From the NCBI GenBank assembly GCA_039801085.1, contig JBDRTY010000003.1:62001-126000 (forward strand): a stretch of DNA of 64,000 bases, read 5' to 3'. The DNA comes from a candidate division WOR-3 bacterium (GTDB lineage: Bacteria > Hydrothermota > Tepidihabitantia > Tepidihabitantales > Tepidihabitantaceae). Below are positions 9,953-17,881 of the stretch, piece by piece; the first letter of the stretch is position 1, and every line of letters starts with the position of its first letter. The translations under genes were made by a program, and so were the position numbers. Below the pieces are notes generated by a model. That model did no database searches and was not told where the DNA came from. It saw only the letters and a list, made by a program, of their open reading frames with translations.

Positions 9953-10603
9953 ATGTCACTGCTTAACGATGCGGTTAAGATTCAGGCACAGCAGATACTT
10001 AACAAACTGCCCAACCCGGTAAAAATCCTCGTCTTCACTCAGGAGATGGAGTGTCAGTTCTGCCGGGAAAACCGCCAGCTGGCTGAGGAGCTTGCCGGAC
10101 TTTCAGATAAAATCGTCCTTTCAGTCCACGACTTCCAGCAGGACAAAGAAACTGTGGAGAAATACCGGATCGAACGGGTGCCGGCGCTGGTGCTTGAAGG
10201 GGAAAAGGACTACGGCATCCGGTTCTACGGCATCCCGGCCGGCTACGAGTTCACCACCCTGCTCAATGCGCTCCAGATTGCGGGCAGAAGAGACAGCGGG
10301 CTCAAACCCGAGACCCGGGAAAAACTGAAAACGATCACCAGTCCGGTCAAGATTGAGGTCTTTGTCACCCTAACCTGCCCCTACTGTCCGATGATGGCGG
10401 GTCTGGCACACCGGTTTGCCATGGAAAATGAAAACATCACCGCCACGGCAATTGACGCCCAGGAGTTTCCGGTGCTGGCAAACTATTATCAGGTCAGTGC
10501 GGTGCCGAAAACGGTGATCAACGGTCTGCACCAGATTGAGGGTGCACTCCCGGAAGAACGGCTTCTCGCCGAACTGCTGAAAGTTGCCGGAGCACCGCAG
10601 TGA
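9953..10603 (+). CDS. Protein disulfide oxidoreductase (PDO, two thioredoxin folds)
   Basis: This 216-residue protein has two thioredoxin/glutaredoxin units with CQFC near residue 30 and CPYC near residue 145, and cis-Pro motifs RVPALV and AVPKTV. This is the PDO architecture known from hyperthermophilic archaea and thermophilic bacteria, where it forms and isomerises intracellular disulfides. There is no signal peptide. AAAGGAGG precedes the ATG, and a TATAAT (9936-9941) directly upstream may be a -10 box, though no good -35 is seen. It lies 32 nt before the ECF sigma gene, suggesting a redox or envelope stress unit. Confidence 0.9.
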   Translation: MSLLNDAVKIQAQQILNKLPNPVKILVFTQEMECQFCRENRQLAEELAGLSDKIVLSVHDFQQDKETVEKYRIERVPALVLEGEKDYGIRFYGIPAGYEFTTLLNALQIAGRRDSGLKPETREKLKTITSPVKIEVFVTLTCPYCPMMAGLAHRFAMENENITATAIDAQEFPVLANYYQVSAVPKTVINGLHQIEGALPEERLLAELLKVAGAPQ

Positions 10604-10635
10604 TCAGCCCTCTGCCGGGTCTAATTGTATAACTG

Positions 10636-11193
10636 GTGCCGGATTCACAACTGAGCGATGAACAGCTGGTTCGGCAGGCACAGCAAGGCGACCTGAACGC
10701 ATTTGAACAGCTGGTCCGGCGTCACCAGCAGGGACTTCACGCCTTTATCTACCGGATGGTCAGCAATCAGAGTGATGCTGAAGAACTTGCCCAGCAGGCG
10801 TTTGTCCGTGCCTGGCAGAAGCTTGCCGGTTTCAAACACGAAAGCAGTTTTAAAACCTGGCTCTACCGGATCGCCATCAACCTCACCCTGAACTTCAAAA
10901 CCCGGACCCGCCCCACCGAAGAACTGAGTGAACTCCAGCCTGCGGAGCCGGCAACTGAACCGCAGACCGACTATCACCGGCGCCAGCAGGAAGAGCTGAT
11001 TCAGCAGGCACTGCTCCAGCTCCCTGCTGACCAGCGGACCGCGCTGGTGCTAAAGGTTTATGAAAATTTAAGTTACAATGAAATTGCCCGGGTTATGGGC
11101 AGATCGGTGCGGGCGGTGGACTCCCTTTTAGTCCGTGCCCGTGCCCGGCTCAGGACCCTGCTTGAACCTGCCCGGCAAAGGGGGCTTTTGTGA
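10636..11193 (+). CDS. ECF-type RNA polymerase sigma factor
   Basis: The 185-residue product has region 2 (DLNAFEQLVRRHQ through AEELAQQAFVRAW and FKTWLYRIAINLTLN) and region 4 (LPADQRTALVLKVYENLSYNEIA, then VRAVDSLLVRARARLR), the minimal sigma-E/ECF layout. The start is GTG; there is no other start codon before region 2 and no clear Shine-Dalgarno. The next gene encodes a zinc-binding membrane anti-sigma, so activity is probably held at the membrane until stress. Likely targets are its own operon and envelope genes; no target promoter could be recognised by eye. Confidence 0.92.
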   Translation: MPDSQLSDEQLVRQAQQGDLNAFEQLVRRHQQGLHAFIYRMVSNQSDAEELAQQAFVRAWQKLAGFKHESSFKTWLYRIAINLTLNFKTRTRPTEELSELQPAEPATEPQTDYHRRQQEELIQQALLQLPADQRTALVLKVYENLSYNEIARVMGRSVRAVDSLLVRARARLRTLLEPARQRGLL

Positions 11194-11233
11194 AAACACC
11201 GCAGGAAAAGACCGACCACCGGGGTCTAATCAA

Positions 11234-11653
11234 ATGAAGTATATGAAATGCTCAAAGGTGCGCAAACTCCTGTCCCGGTTCCTGGACAACGAACTGTCCG
11301 GACCAGGGCAGGAGGCGGTAATCCGTCATCTCGCAGAGTGTGCCGGGTGCCGGCAGGAGTATGAACTGCTCCAGTCAGATCACCGACTGCTCCAGTCGGC
11401 AACCGTGCCCGAAATTTCGCCCTATTTCACCGCCCGCACCCTTGCCCGCATCCGCACCCTCAAACCCGCACCCGTTCTGCCGAAACTCGTCTGGCAGACT
11501 GCGGTCTCACTTCTGATTCTTGCCGGTATCGGACTGGGCATCCTCCTCGGCTCAACGCTGGCAGGAGGTTCAGGCACCGGCTCCGAACTGGCGGCGCTCA
11601 ACGCCGAGCCCTCAATTGAGGAACTGTTTACACCCGGAAACGGAGGCAGATGA
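11234..11653 (+). CDS. Membrane anti-sigma factor with zf-HC2 zinc finger
   Basis: The 139-residue protein has an N-terminal ZAS-type zinc finger (Cys near residue 5, then HLAECAGC giving HxxxCxxC), a linker, one transmembrane segment (TAVSLLILAGIGLGILLGS), and a short outer tail. This matches anti-sigma factors that hold ECF sigma factors in the cytoplasm. The ATG at 11234 was chosen because it immediately precedes the zinc-finger start; another ATG lies 9 nt downstream. It sits 40 nt after the sigma gene and overlaps the next gene by ATGA. Confidence 0.85.
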   Translation: MKYMKCSKVRKLLSRFLDNELSGPGQEAVIRHLAECAGCRQEYELLQSDHRLLQSATVPEISPYFTARTLARIRTLKPAPVLPKLVWQTAVSLLILAGIGLGILLGSTLAGGSGTGSELAALNAEPSIEELFTPGNGGR

Positions 11654-12117
11654 TGAAAACCCGCTGGCTCTACATCCTGCTGGCGGTGTCGCTGGCGATC
11701 AACCTTGCCGCCCTCGGCAGTCTCGCCTGGCTCCGGCTGCGCCGGCTCAACCGGCGGGTCCGGCTCCTCCGCCAGATCAAACAGCTCGCCCCGCAGCGGA
11801 TCGAACCGCTCCTTGACGCCTATCATCTCCAGATGGACTCCCTGCGCCTGGAATACTGGCGCGCCCGCAACCGGCTTGCCCGGCTGGCGCTGGAGGAAAA
11901 CCCGGAAAGTGCCGAAGTGGAACGCACCCTGAAAACCATCGGTGAAATTCACCAGCAGATGAACCGGCTCGTGTATGAAACCGGCAGACAGACCGGGATG
12001 ATTCTCCCGCCCGAACACCGGGAACGGCTGCGCCGCGGCTGGTGCCGGATGATGGAAGGTCCGGTACCGCCACCGCCGGGACCAAAACCCTGGAGAGAAA
12101 AAATTCGTCGAAGATAA
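11650..12117 (+). CDS. Membrane-anchored Spy/CpxP-like (periplasmic heavy-metal sensor) protein
   Basis: The 155-residue protein starts with an uncleaved-looking signal anchor (WLYILLAVSLAINLAALGSLAWL), followed by an Arg/Leu-rich helical domain and an ending motif LPPEHRERLRRG that resembles the LTPEQR element of CpxP/Spy-like stress sensors (PF13801 type). It overlaps the anti-sigma stop codon and has GGAGGC upstream. Placement directly after an ECF sigma/anti-sigma pair suggests it is the extracytoplasmic sensor or effector of that switch. Function is inferred from fold and neighbours. Confidence 0.7.
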   Translation: MMKTRWLYILLAVSLAINLAALGSLAWLRLRRLNRRVRLLRQIKQLAPQRIEPLLDAYHLQMDSLRLEYWRARNRLARLALEENPESAEVERTLKTIGEIHQQMNRLVYETGRQTGMILPPEHRERLRRGWCRMMEGPVPPPPGPKPWREKIRRR

Positions 12118-12136
12118 ACCGTAAACGGAGGAAAAA

Positions 12137-12658
12137 ATGAAAAGAAGTCACAAAATAACCTTCAGCCTGCTCATCACCGGGCTGATACTGACCATTGCTC
12201 CGCTTTCTGCTCAGGACCAGAACGCACCCCAGCAGCCGATGCCGATGATGCCGATGATGGCATCGGAAATGCCCCAGCTCACTGATGCCCAGCGCGAACA
12301 GCTCCAGAGTCTGCGCATCAAACACCTCAAGGAGATTTTGCCGCTGGAAACCGAAATCAGAATCAGGGAGCTGGAACTCCAGACACTCTGGGAGGCAGAT
12401 AAACTGGACTCCAAGGCGATCATCGCCAAGGTCAAAGAGCTCAGCGAACTGCGCAACAAACTGGAACTGGCACGCGTCAACCACCGGCTGGAGATCGCCC
12501 AGCTCCTCACCCCTCAGCAGCGCAAGCAGATGCGCCACATGTTCGGCATGGAAATGGGACCGGGAATGGGCATGGGCAGAAGGATGATGCGCCGGCACCG
12601 CTGCATGGAAGAGAACCAATTCGGACCGAAAGAGCCGAACTGCTGCCCGCAAAGATAA
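12137..12658 (+). CDS. Secreted Spy/CpxP-like LTxxQ protein
   Basis: The 173-residue protein has a cleavable signal peptide (ending APLSAQ), a Met/Pro-rich stretch (MPMMPMM), two LTxxQ motifs (LTDAQ and LTPQQ) flanking a long charged helix, and a Met/His/Cys-rich tail. This is the Spy/CpxP layout: small periplasmic helical chaperones or metal sensors induced by envelope stress. The Met- and His-rich tails could bind copper or other soft metals. GGAGG precedes the ATG and an intrinsic terminator follows, ending the PDO-sigma-antisigma operon. Confidence 0.75.
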   Translation: MKRSHKITFSLLITGLILTIAPLSAQDQNAPQQPMPMMPMMASEMPQLTDAQREQLQSLRIKHLKEILPLETEIRIRELELQTLWEADKLDSKAIIAKVKELSELRNKLELARVNHRLEIAQLLTPQQRKQMRHMFGMEMGPGMGMGRRMMRRHRCMEENQFGPKEPNCCPQR

Positions 12659-12685
12659 GGTGCCTCCTTTTCTCGGCTCGGTCAG

Positions 12686-12716
12686 GAACCGCCCCCTGCG
12701 GGGCGGTTCTTTTTTC
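12686..12716 (+). terminator. Intrinsic terminator of the ECF sigma operon
   Basis: A perfect 10-bp stem (GAACCGCCCC and GGGGCGGTTC) with loop CTGC is followed by six T. No T-tract follows on the other strand, so it works only in the plus direction. It ends at the stop codon of the convergent gene. Confidence 0.93.
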
Positions 12717-13882
12717 TACTCCTGGCGGTAGACACACTTTCTGATCACAATCTCATCCAGATATGCCCCCTCATACTCAGTGCTGAGATCACTGTTAAAC
12801 ACCCAGCCCAGCCAGACCCGCTCCCGGCCGCAGACACTGCCCACACCCGGCACCTGAGTCAGATCCAACTCCACCCGCTCCCAGGAACGGATATTACCGC
12901 CCGCCTGACCACAGACATAATAAGTGACGCTGTCTAACATCACAAACCAGAACAGCATGTCATGGCCGTATTCCGAATCAGTCCAGTGCCGGAACTCAAC
13001 CCGGGCACTGTCCGCATCGGCAAGGGAAAACGGACCGTAGATGGCAAATGCTCCCAGCTGCGATGGATAGCCCTGAGGCGGCTCGCGGCTGGAACCGGCA
13101 CACCAGATACTGAACCTGCCTGAATACTGCCGGTAACCGGTCGTATCCCAGGTCGGGTCACCCCGCACCTGCCAGCCCGGGCCCGGAAACCCCTGCTCAA
13201 ACCCCTCATTCAGCACCGTTACCCACCGCCGGCAGACATCAAACCGCAGTGTCTCTGCCGACCATCCGCTCGTATCGCCATGGATATCACGCGCCTGCGC
13301 CCGGATAAAGTAGATCCCGGTATCCTGAAATACATGGGTTAAGCCGAAATATGCGCCCGAACTGTCATAATTGCTCCAGGCTGAAACGGTGCCATCACCC
13401 CAGTCAAACCGCACCGCCACCGAATCCCCGTCCGCATCCACCGCACGCACCCGGAACCGGTACTCATAGCCCGCCACTCCGGAGTCCGGTCCGGAAAGAC
13501 TCTCCGGCACCGGCGGGCTCTGGACAATGGTAACCTGATACGGTGCTGACCAGCGCGACTCCAGACCCTGGATGTTCCGCACCCGCGCCCGGACCGAATG
13601 AACACCGGTGGTGGTGAAGCAGAGATAATAATGGACCGTCTCGACATCCCCAAAATAGGCGGTCCAACTCTCCGGTGCATTACTGTCCACCATTACCTGA
13701 TAACTCAACCGCCGGCCCTCGGCTCTGCCTCCGGTCAGACTGATAAAAAAGAAACTGTTAGTATACCAGACTGACGGACCGGAGACGACCGGTGGAGGTA
13801 ACTCCTCCTCCTTTGGGGAACAGACCGGTCCGGCACCGATGAGCAGAAACAGAAAAATCAACACCCGCCAGCTCTTTTTCAT
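12716..13882 (-). CDS. PKD-domain surface protein, probable lipoprotein
   Basis: The 388-residue protein starts with MKKSWRVLIFLFLLIGAGPVC, a signal peptide with a Cys where a lipobox would end, although Val before the Cys is unusual; GGAG lies just upstream. It contains an Ig/FN-like part, then a PKD-type domain (VRFDWGDGTVSAW, HVFQDTGIYFIRAQARD) and a C-terminal jelly-roll/carbohydrate-module-like region (DEGFEQGFPGPGW-type start, ending AYLDEIVIRK). No enzyme motif is seen. It lies 56 nt after the GxxExxY gene and may share its promoter. Confidence 0.7.
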   Translation of the reverse strand: MKKSWRVLIFLFLLIGAGPVCSPKEEELPPPVVSGPSVWYTNSFFFISLTGGRAEGRRLSYQVMVDSNAPESWTAYFGDVETVHYYLCFTTTGVHSVRARVRNIQGLESRWSAPYQVTIVQSPPVPESLSGPDSGVAGYEYRFRVRAVDADGDSVAVRFDWGDGTVSAWSNYDSSGAYFGLTHVFQDTGIYFIRAQARDIHGDTSGWSAETLRFDVCRRWVTVLNEGFEQGFPGPGWQVRGDPTWDTTGYRQYSGRFSIWCAGSSREPPQGYPSQLGAFAIYGPFSLADADSARVEFRHWTDSEYGHDMLFWFVMLDSVTYYVCGQAGGNIRSWERVELDLTQVPGVGSVCGRERVWLGWVFNSDLSTEYEGAYLDEIVIRKCVYRQE

Positions 13883-13938
13883 ATCTCCTCCTCTATCCAT
13901 AAATTTCAGCCCGGTCAACCATCGAACAAACAGCCCGG

Positions 13939-14742
13939 CTAACTGACCGGGACAACCCTGACCTTGCCCTCAGTCCCTGACGGAATCGCCACCAGATACC
14001 CCCGCTTCAGACCGAAATGGCGCACCAGCCCGGCAAACTCCATGACCTGCTCTGCTCGCTCCGCCTCATCCCGGTAAAAAACCACCTGTGCCACCTGACT
14101 GCTGTCAAACACAAAATCAAACCCGACCTCATCCACCGGATGGCACTTGTAAAGCAGCTGATAATTAGCCGATGCAAACCGCACCCCGGCAAGCCGCAGC
14201 TCCACCCCGATCGCTGCCGGAAACAGCTTCTCGGTTCCCTCCCGGTAGATAAACTCCGAACCGAAATATTCAAAAACCGCCTTTGCACACCGGGTCAGCA
14301 GTCCGGCGCTCACCTTTGCCCCCCTGCCCGGCTTCGGTTCCACCACCTTCCGCTCCACCCGCTCCTTTGGTGGCGCCACCTCCTCAACCAGCACACTGTC
14401 GCCAAAACTCAGCACCACCCCCTGCCGGATTCCGAGCGATGCCATATAAACCTGCGCCTGCCGGATATGCGCCTCACCAATCCGCTTCACCGCCTTCAGC
14501 TCCACGACCGCCTCCGCCTTGGAAACCCCGGCCCAGAGCGGATTGAGAATCAGATCCACCCTGCCCTCGGAAACCTTGTAACCCTTGTAAAGAATCTCAA
14601 AATTCCGCTGCCGCTCATAGGCGATCCCGCGCAGCCGCAGCTCATGCGCCAGCGCCTCCTCATAAACCGACTCCCGGTAGCCTGACCCCAGCACCGAGAA
14701 CACCTCATCGGCAGCCGACTTCAGCTGATTCAGCCAGCTCAC
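13939..14742 (-). CDS. GxxExxY protein with a duplicated, degenerate second half
   Basis: The GTG start is set by AAAGGAGG seven bases upstream. Residues 1-120 match the GxxExxY family (GSGYRESVYEEALAHELR, YKGYKVSEGRVDLIL, AVVELKAVKRI, ARQ-like HIRQAQVYMASLG), a PD-(D/E)xK nuclease-like fold with D and ExK in place. Residues 140-267 repeat the same pattern (FGSEFIYREGTEKLFPAAIGVELR, LLYKCHPVDEVGFDFVFD) but the ExK is replaced by VVFYRDE, so this half is probably inactive. Family members are often clustered with mobile or defence genes, but their function is unknown. It borders the defence island. Confidence 0.75.
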   Translation of the reverse strand: MSWLNQLKSAADEVFSVLGSGYRESVYEEALAHELRLRGIAYERQRNFEILYKGYKVSEGRVDLILNPLWAGVSKAEAVVELKAVKRIGEAHIRQAQVYMASLGIRQGVVLSFGDSVLVEEVAPPKERVERKVVEPKPGRGAKVSAGLLTRCAKAVFEYFGSEFIYREGTEKLFPAAIGVELRLAGVRFASANYQLLYKCHPVDEVGFDFVFDSSQVAQVVFYRDEAERAEQVMEFAGLVRHFGLKRGYLVAIPSGTEGKVRVVPVS

Positions 14743-14802
14743 AAACGACCTCCTTTCCTTTTTCCGGCAACAGCTCTGCCCCGGAAAAACTTCATACCGC
14801 AA

Positions 14803-14830
14803 AAAATAGCCGGCAGAAAGCCCCTGTCAA
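14803..14830 (-). promoter_or_regulatory. Promoter of the GxxExxY gene
   Basis: On the minus strand TTGACA (14830-14825), 16-nt spacer, TATTTT (14808-14803), about 60 nt before the GTG start. The -35 is perfect; the -10 matches at 4 of 6 positions. Confidence 0.6.
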
Positions 14831-15209
14831 CCCCTGCCACCATCCCCACAACCCTCCAGCATCAGAACCAAAAACTCATATTCCTCCCCAATTCCGCCAC
14901 ACTCTTACATTTTTAACCAGAGACCGCCACCACCCCAACCACCCAAGCCACCCCAACCCACAAAATCCGCACCGCTTAACCCCAAACCACCCGCCCCTGC
15001 CACCACGGTCGGGGGAACTGCCCCCAGACCAGGGTTTTCCGGGGTACAACTCGCTATCACATTGTAAAAAATAAATTTACAGAAAAATCCGCACCCCCGC
15101 AAAAATGGCTGTGGAATCTGGCGCCCAGAGGGAGTCTAAAATTTAAATGGACCACAATACAACCAGCCAAGGCTTTAACTCATATTAAACCGCCAGCCGA
15201 AAGAAAAAC

Positions 15210-15237
15210 TTGACAAAAGCACGGTACTACTAATAAT
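15210..15237 (+). promoter_or_regulatory. Promoter of the restriction island
   Basis: TTGACA (15210-15215), 16-nt spacer, AATAAT (15232-15237). It would give a leader of about 120 nt before the first gene, the longest inferred in the window, which leaves room for regulation. Confidence 0.6.
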
Positions 15238-15365
15238 GCCTATGAACAGATGTATTGTACATTGAAACCACAAGCCCCCAGTTCCATTGTGGAGCGAATT
15301 GCAAATTCACAAGAACACTCTCCTTGCAAAAGCAATGAATTCCGCAGCAAATAAGCTAACTGAAA

Positions 15366-16217
15366 ATGAGTAATTTCGAAATAGGTTCCCGCACTGCCAA
15401 AGGTGGATTTGCAAACGAAAGGGAAATTTGCAAAAAGTTCAATAATTGGAAAACTGATCCTGAAGCGCAAACGTGGCTTAAAATTATGGGATATGATATA
15501 AGGACGATTGATTCCGTAGAGGCGATTTTAATACCCACTCGTATAAAAAAAGAGGGGGCTGAAAAGTTGGGATTTAAAGAGTCTTTTGAAAACCTGATGA
15601 AGTTCAAGAAAGCGGATGCACAAATAAGGGTTATAATTACAATCGGCAGAATTGTAAAAATAGAAAACCTATCGTTAAAGAAAGCTAACTCCGATGCTGA
15701 CTACAATCAAGTAGATAAAAGATCGGTTGACTCTTATAAAGAAATCTGGGGATTCGACGATGATGTTGCCTTAGGTTTAAAGTTATTTACAGGTGAAATA
15801 GCTCCAAATTCTTACCCTGACATTACGGGAAATAAGAAATTAAGGGACAAAAGAAGGTTGTTTCTTGATGAACTACCGCAAACCTTGCAGGACAAGATAA
15901 TAAATTTTTTTAGGGAAAATAGAATTCTTGTTGTTTCGGATATTTTAAAAGGGAGGGGCGGGTTATCAGCAAATTGGATGCTTGTTACAAGATATAACAT
16001 AATTGATGATACTACTACCTGGACATTAAAGGATATTAACACCGCGATGAATTTCTTCGGTTCGGGTGAAGTAGAACTCTCCCCCAAAGGAAGTTTGTAT
16101 ATCGGAAGGATTACAATGCAAAGGAAAGGCGGAACTCCTGACCCAACAAAATTACAATTTAAAATAAAACCGTGTGAATTGTTTGATATGGAGGCTCAAA
16201 ATGAAAATTATTTTTAG
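15366..16217 (+). CDS. HinP1I-like type II restriction endonuclease (predicted GCGC)
   Basis: The 283-residue protein resembles the HinP1I enzyme (cuts G^CGC) along its length from memory of that sequence: ELGSKTAK-like start (EIGSRTAKGGFANE), SEAQDWL-like (PEAQTWLKIMG), QIDKHWLAHYQEMW-like (QVDKRSVDSYKEIWGFDD), FTGE, RVLVLTDILRGRG-like (RILVVSDILKGRGG) and GRVTIQRKGG-like near the C-terminus, ending LQFKI.P.ELFD. The PD-(D/E)xK core is D84 with SxK at 103-105 in place of the QxK of HinP1I. HinP1I is a type IIP enzyme. It is about 35 residues longer than HinP1I. The start lacks a Shine-Dalgarno. Recognition of GCGC is inference. Confidence 0.85.
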   Translation: MSNFEIGSRTAKGGFANEREICKKFNNWKTDPEAQTWLKIMGYDIRTIDSVEAILIPTRIKKEGAEKLGFKESFENLMKFKKADAQIRVIITIGRIVKIENLSLKKANSDADYNQVDKRSVDSYKEIWGFDDDVALGLKLFTGEIAPNSYPDITGNKKLRDKRRLFLDELPQTLQDKIINFFRENRILVVSDILKGRGGLSANWMLVTRYNIIDDTTTWTLKDINTAMNFFGSGEVELSPKGSLYIGRITMQRKGGTPDPTKLQFKIKPCELFDMEAQNENYF

Positions 16218-17265
16218 ACCCACCGAATACTCAATAAATGATTTTTTAGCGTGGGCACGACAAGGCGGACTGGAATTATCCCCGAAATTTCAAAGGAGAC
16301 GAGTATGGTCCGAAAAAGCAAAATCTTACCTCCTGGATACAATTGTAAGAGGCCTCCCCATGCCACCTGTTTTCATTAGAGAGAAAATTGACTTGGCTAC
16401 GCGCAAAACTACGAGAGAGGTGATCGACGGTCAGCAGCGGCTGTCTGCGATATTAGATTTTTTAAACGACGGATTCAAAATATTAAAAACTCATAATGAA
16501 GAGATTGGAGGAATATATTTTAGCCAGTTGCCGGAAGACATTCAACGTGAATTTCTGACATATCAGATAACTGTTAACATCGTCCAAACAATGGACGATA
16601 GGGACATTTTGGGGATTTTTGCAAGGCTAAACAGCTACACTGTGCCTTTAAATAAAACAGAACTTTTAAACGCCAAATACTTTGGAAGATTCAAGCAGCT
16701 GGTCCACGATTTGGCACACGAGCATTACACCTTCTGGATCGAAAGGAAAATCTTATCAGATAATAAAATTGTCCGTATGGGAGATGTGGAGCTTGTCTCC
16801 GAACTGGTTATTGCAAGTTTGGACGGAATAAAAGGGAAGAAACAGAAGGAAATAGAAATATATTACAGAAAATATGATGATGAATTCGATCAAGGGGTAA
16901 ATATTAAGAATAGATTTAGAGAATGCATAACCGCAATAGATAACATTTATGGGGATCGTCTTCCTGATTCTCGCTTTCACGGTATTCCCTTGTTCTATTC
17001 CCTTTATTGCCTAGTCTATGATTTGATATACGGTCTGCCAAATTCAGAGAATCAAAAGAGAATAGGCACATCCAGTTATCCGAAAATAAAGAACGCTCTG
17101 GAAGATCTAGAATCAATTTTAGGTGAATATGATAATAGCAAGTCCATGGAAATACCAGATGATATTAAAAAATTCAAGGAGGATTACACTCGGCATACAA
17201 CAATAAAAGATATCCGGAAAAGGCGCCATAATTTTCTACTTAATTTCATTAATAAATATTTATGA
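16201..17265 (+). CDS. DUF262 (GmrSD N-terminal/ParB-like) protein
   Basis: The ATG at 16201 has GGAGG upstream, inside the end of the nuclease gene (17-bp overlap). The 354-residue protein has FQRRRVWSEKAKSYLLDTI, RGLPMPPVFIRE, the hallmark EVIDGQQRLSAI, and RLNSYTVPLNKTELLNAKYFG, all typical of DUF262. In GmrSD-type type IV systems this domain is a ParB-like NTPase or nuclease acting on modified DNA. The second GmrSD half (DUF1524 HNH nuclease) is absent; a separate HEPN gene follows instead. DUF262-HEPN pairs are known from defence islands. Its role with a type II enzyme is not known. Confidence 0.88.
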   Translation: MKIIFRPTEYSINDFLAWARQGGLELSPKFQRRRVWSEKAKSYLLDTIVRGLPMPPVFIREKIDLATRKTTREVIDGQQRLSAILDFLNDGFKILKTHNEEIGGIYFSQLPEDIQREFLTYQITVNIVQTMDDRDILGIFARLNSYTVPLNKTELLNAKYFGRFKQLVHDLAHEHYTFWIERKILSDNKIVRMGDVELVSELVIASLDGIKGKKQKEIEIYYRKYDDEFDQGVNIKNRFRECITAIDNIYGDRLPDSRFHGIPLFYSLYCLVYDLIYGLPNSENQKRIGTSSYPKIKNALEDLESILGEYDNSKSMEIPDDIKKFKEDYTRHTTIKDIRKRRHNFLLNFINKYL

Positions 17266-17266
17266 T

Positions 17267-17881
17267 ATGCCTTCTGAGCTCAATAGATGTAAAATTAATT
17301 TACAGGACCAAATGGAAAATAGTTTTGAAATTTTAAGGACGGTAAATGGAATTAACCCCCAATTACCCAAAAACGTAGTCAGCTCAGTGTATGAGCTTTC
17401 ATTCCTAAAAATGTATCTGGCATGGGAATGGTTTTTGGAACGAACTTTCATTCTTTATATGCTCGGCGAGAAAACCGATAAAGGCTATTCTCCAAATCGC
17501 TATGTGAACCCCCGAGACGAGGAAAATGCTTATGATATTATAAAAGGCGGTGCTCGTTATCCTGACTGGTTAAGCGTGGATTTAGTAACAGAAAAAGCCA
17601 AAATTTTTTTTGAAAACGGCTCTCCATTTGTTGAAGCCCTTAAAGAAAAAGCCAATATAAACGATGCATTGAAACAAATGAAGCACATAAGAAATATGAT
17701 AGTCCATATTTCACGTTATGCAAAGAGAATATATGAAGATTTATTACGAAGGGAATTTGGTTCGAAGCGCGACCTCAGTCCGGGTGAATTTCTCGCTACT
17801 ATAAAGAAAGAGGAAAAAATTCCTTATATTGCTTATTATAAAAAAATTTTGGAGGCAGCCAGCGATGAAATTGTCAAATAA
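17267..17881 (+). CDS. HEPN-domain protein (MAE_28990/MAE_18760-like)
   Basis: The 204-residue protein is helical and charged, with the HEPN catalytic signature RNMIVH (R142-N143-x3-H147). HEPN domains are metal-independent RNases common in toxin-antitoxin and abortive-infection systems, and one subgroup is regularly encoded next to DUF262 genes. The ATG lies one base after the upstream stop without a Shine-Dalgarno, suggesting translational coupling; the 3' end overlaps the methyltransferase start by 17 bp. RNase activity is inferred from the motif. A structural HEPN role is the alternative. Confidence 0.75.
   Translation: MPSELNRCKINLQDQMENSFEILRTVNGINPQLPKNVVSSVYELSFLKMYLAWEWFLERTFILYMLGEKTDKGYSPNRYVNPRDEENAYDIIKGGARYPDWLSVDLVTEKAKIFFENGSPFVEALKEKANINDALKQMKHIRNMIVHISRYAKRIYEDLLRREFGSKRDLSPGEFLATIKKEEKIPYIAYYKKILEAASDEIVK

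Larger units (their letters stand above)
14743..15365. other. Gene-free junction of about 620 bp at the edge of the AT-rich island
   Basis: No supported gene lies here. The left part is GC-rich and very C-rich on the plus strand between about 14925 and 15020. Four C-runs (14933-14936, 14942-14944, 14951-14954, 14957-14959) with short loops make a G-quadruplex motif on the minus strand; further runs follow at 14980-14997. From about 15050 composition changes to AT-rich. The island promoter is at 15210-15237, followed by an approximately 120-nt leader containing an inverted repeat GAATT-GCA-AATTC. No direct repeats, integrase or transposase remnants were recognised. Confidence 0.6.

Noticed and set aside
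10628-10633. TATAAC directly before the sigma factor GTG as a -10 box
   Set aside because: It ends only 2 nt before the start codon and no -35 hexamer lies at 16-17 nt, so the sigma gene is probably transcribed from upstream.
14905-15102. Gly-rich minus-strand frame of about 65 codons
   Set aside because: Composition is explained by the C-run cluster on the plus strand; no start signal or homology.
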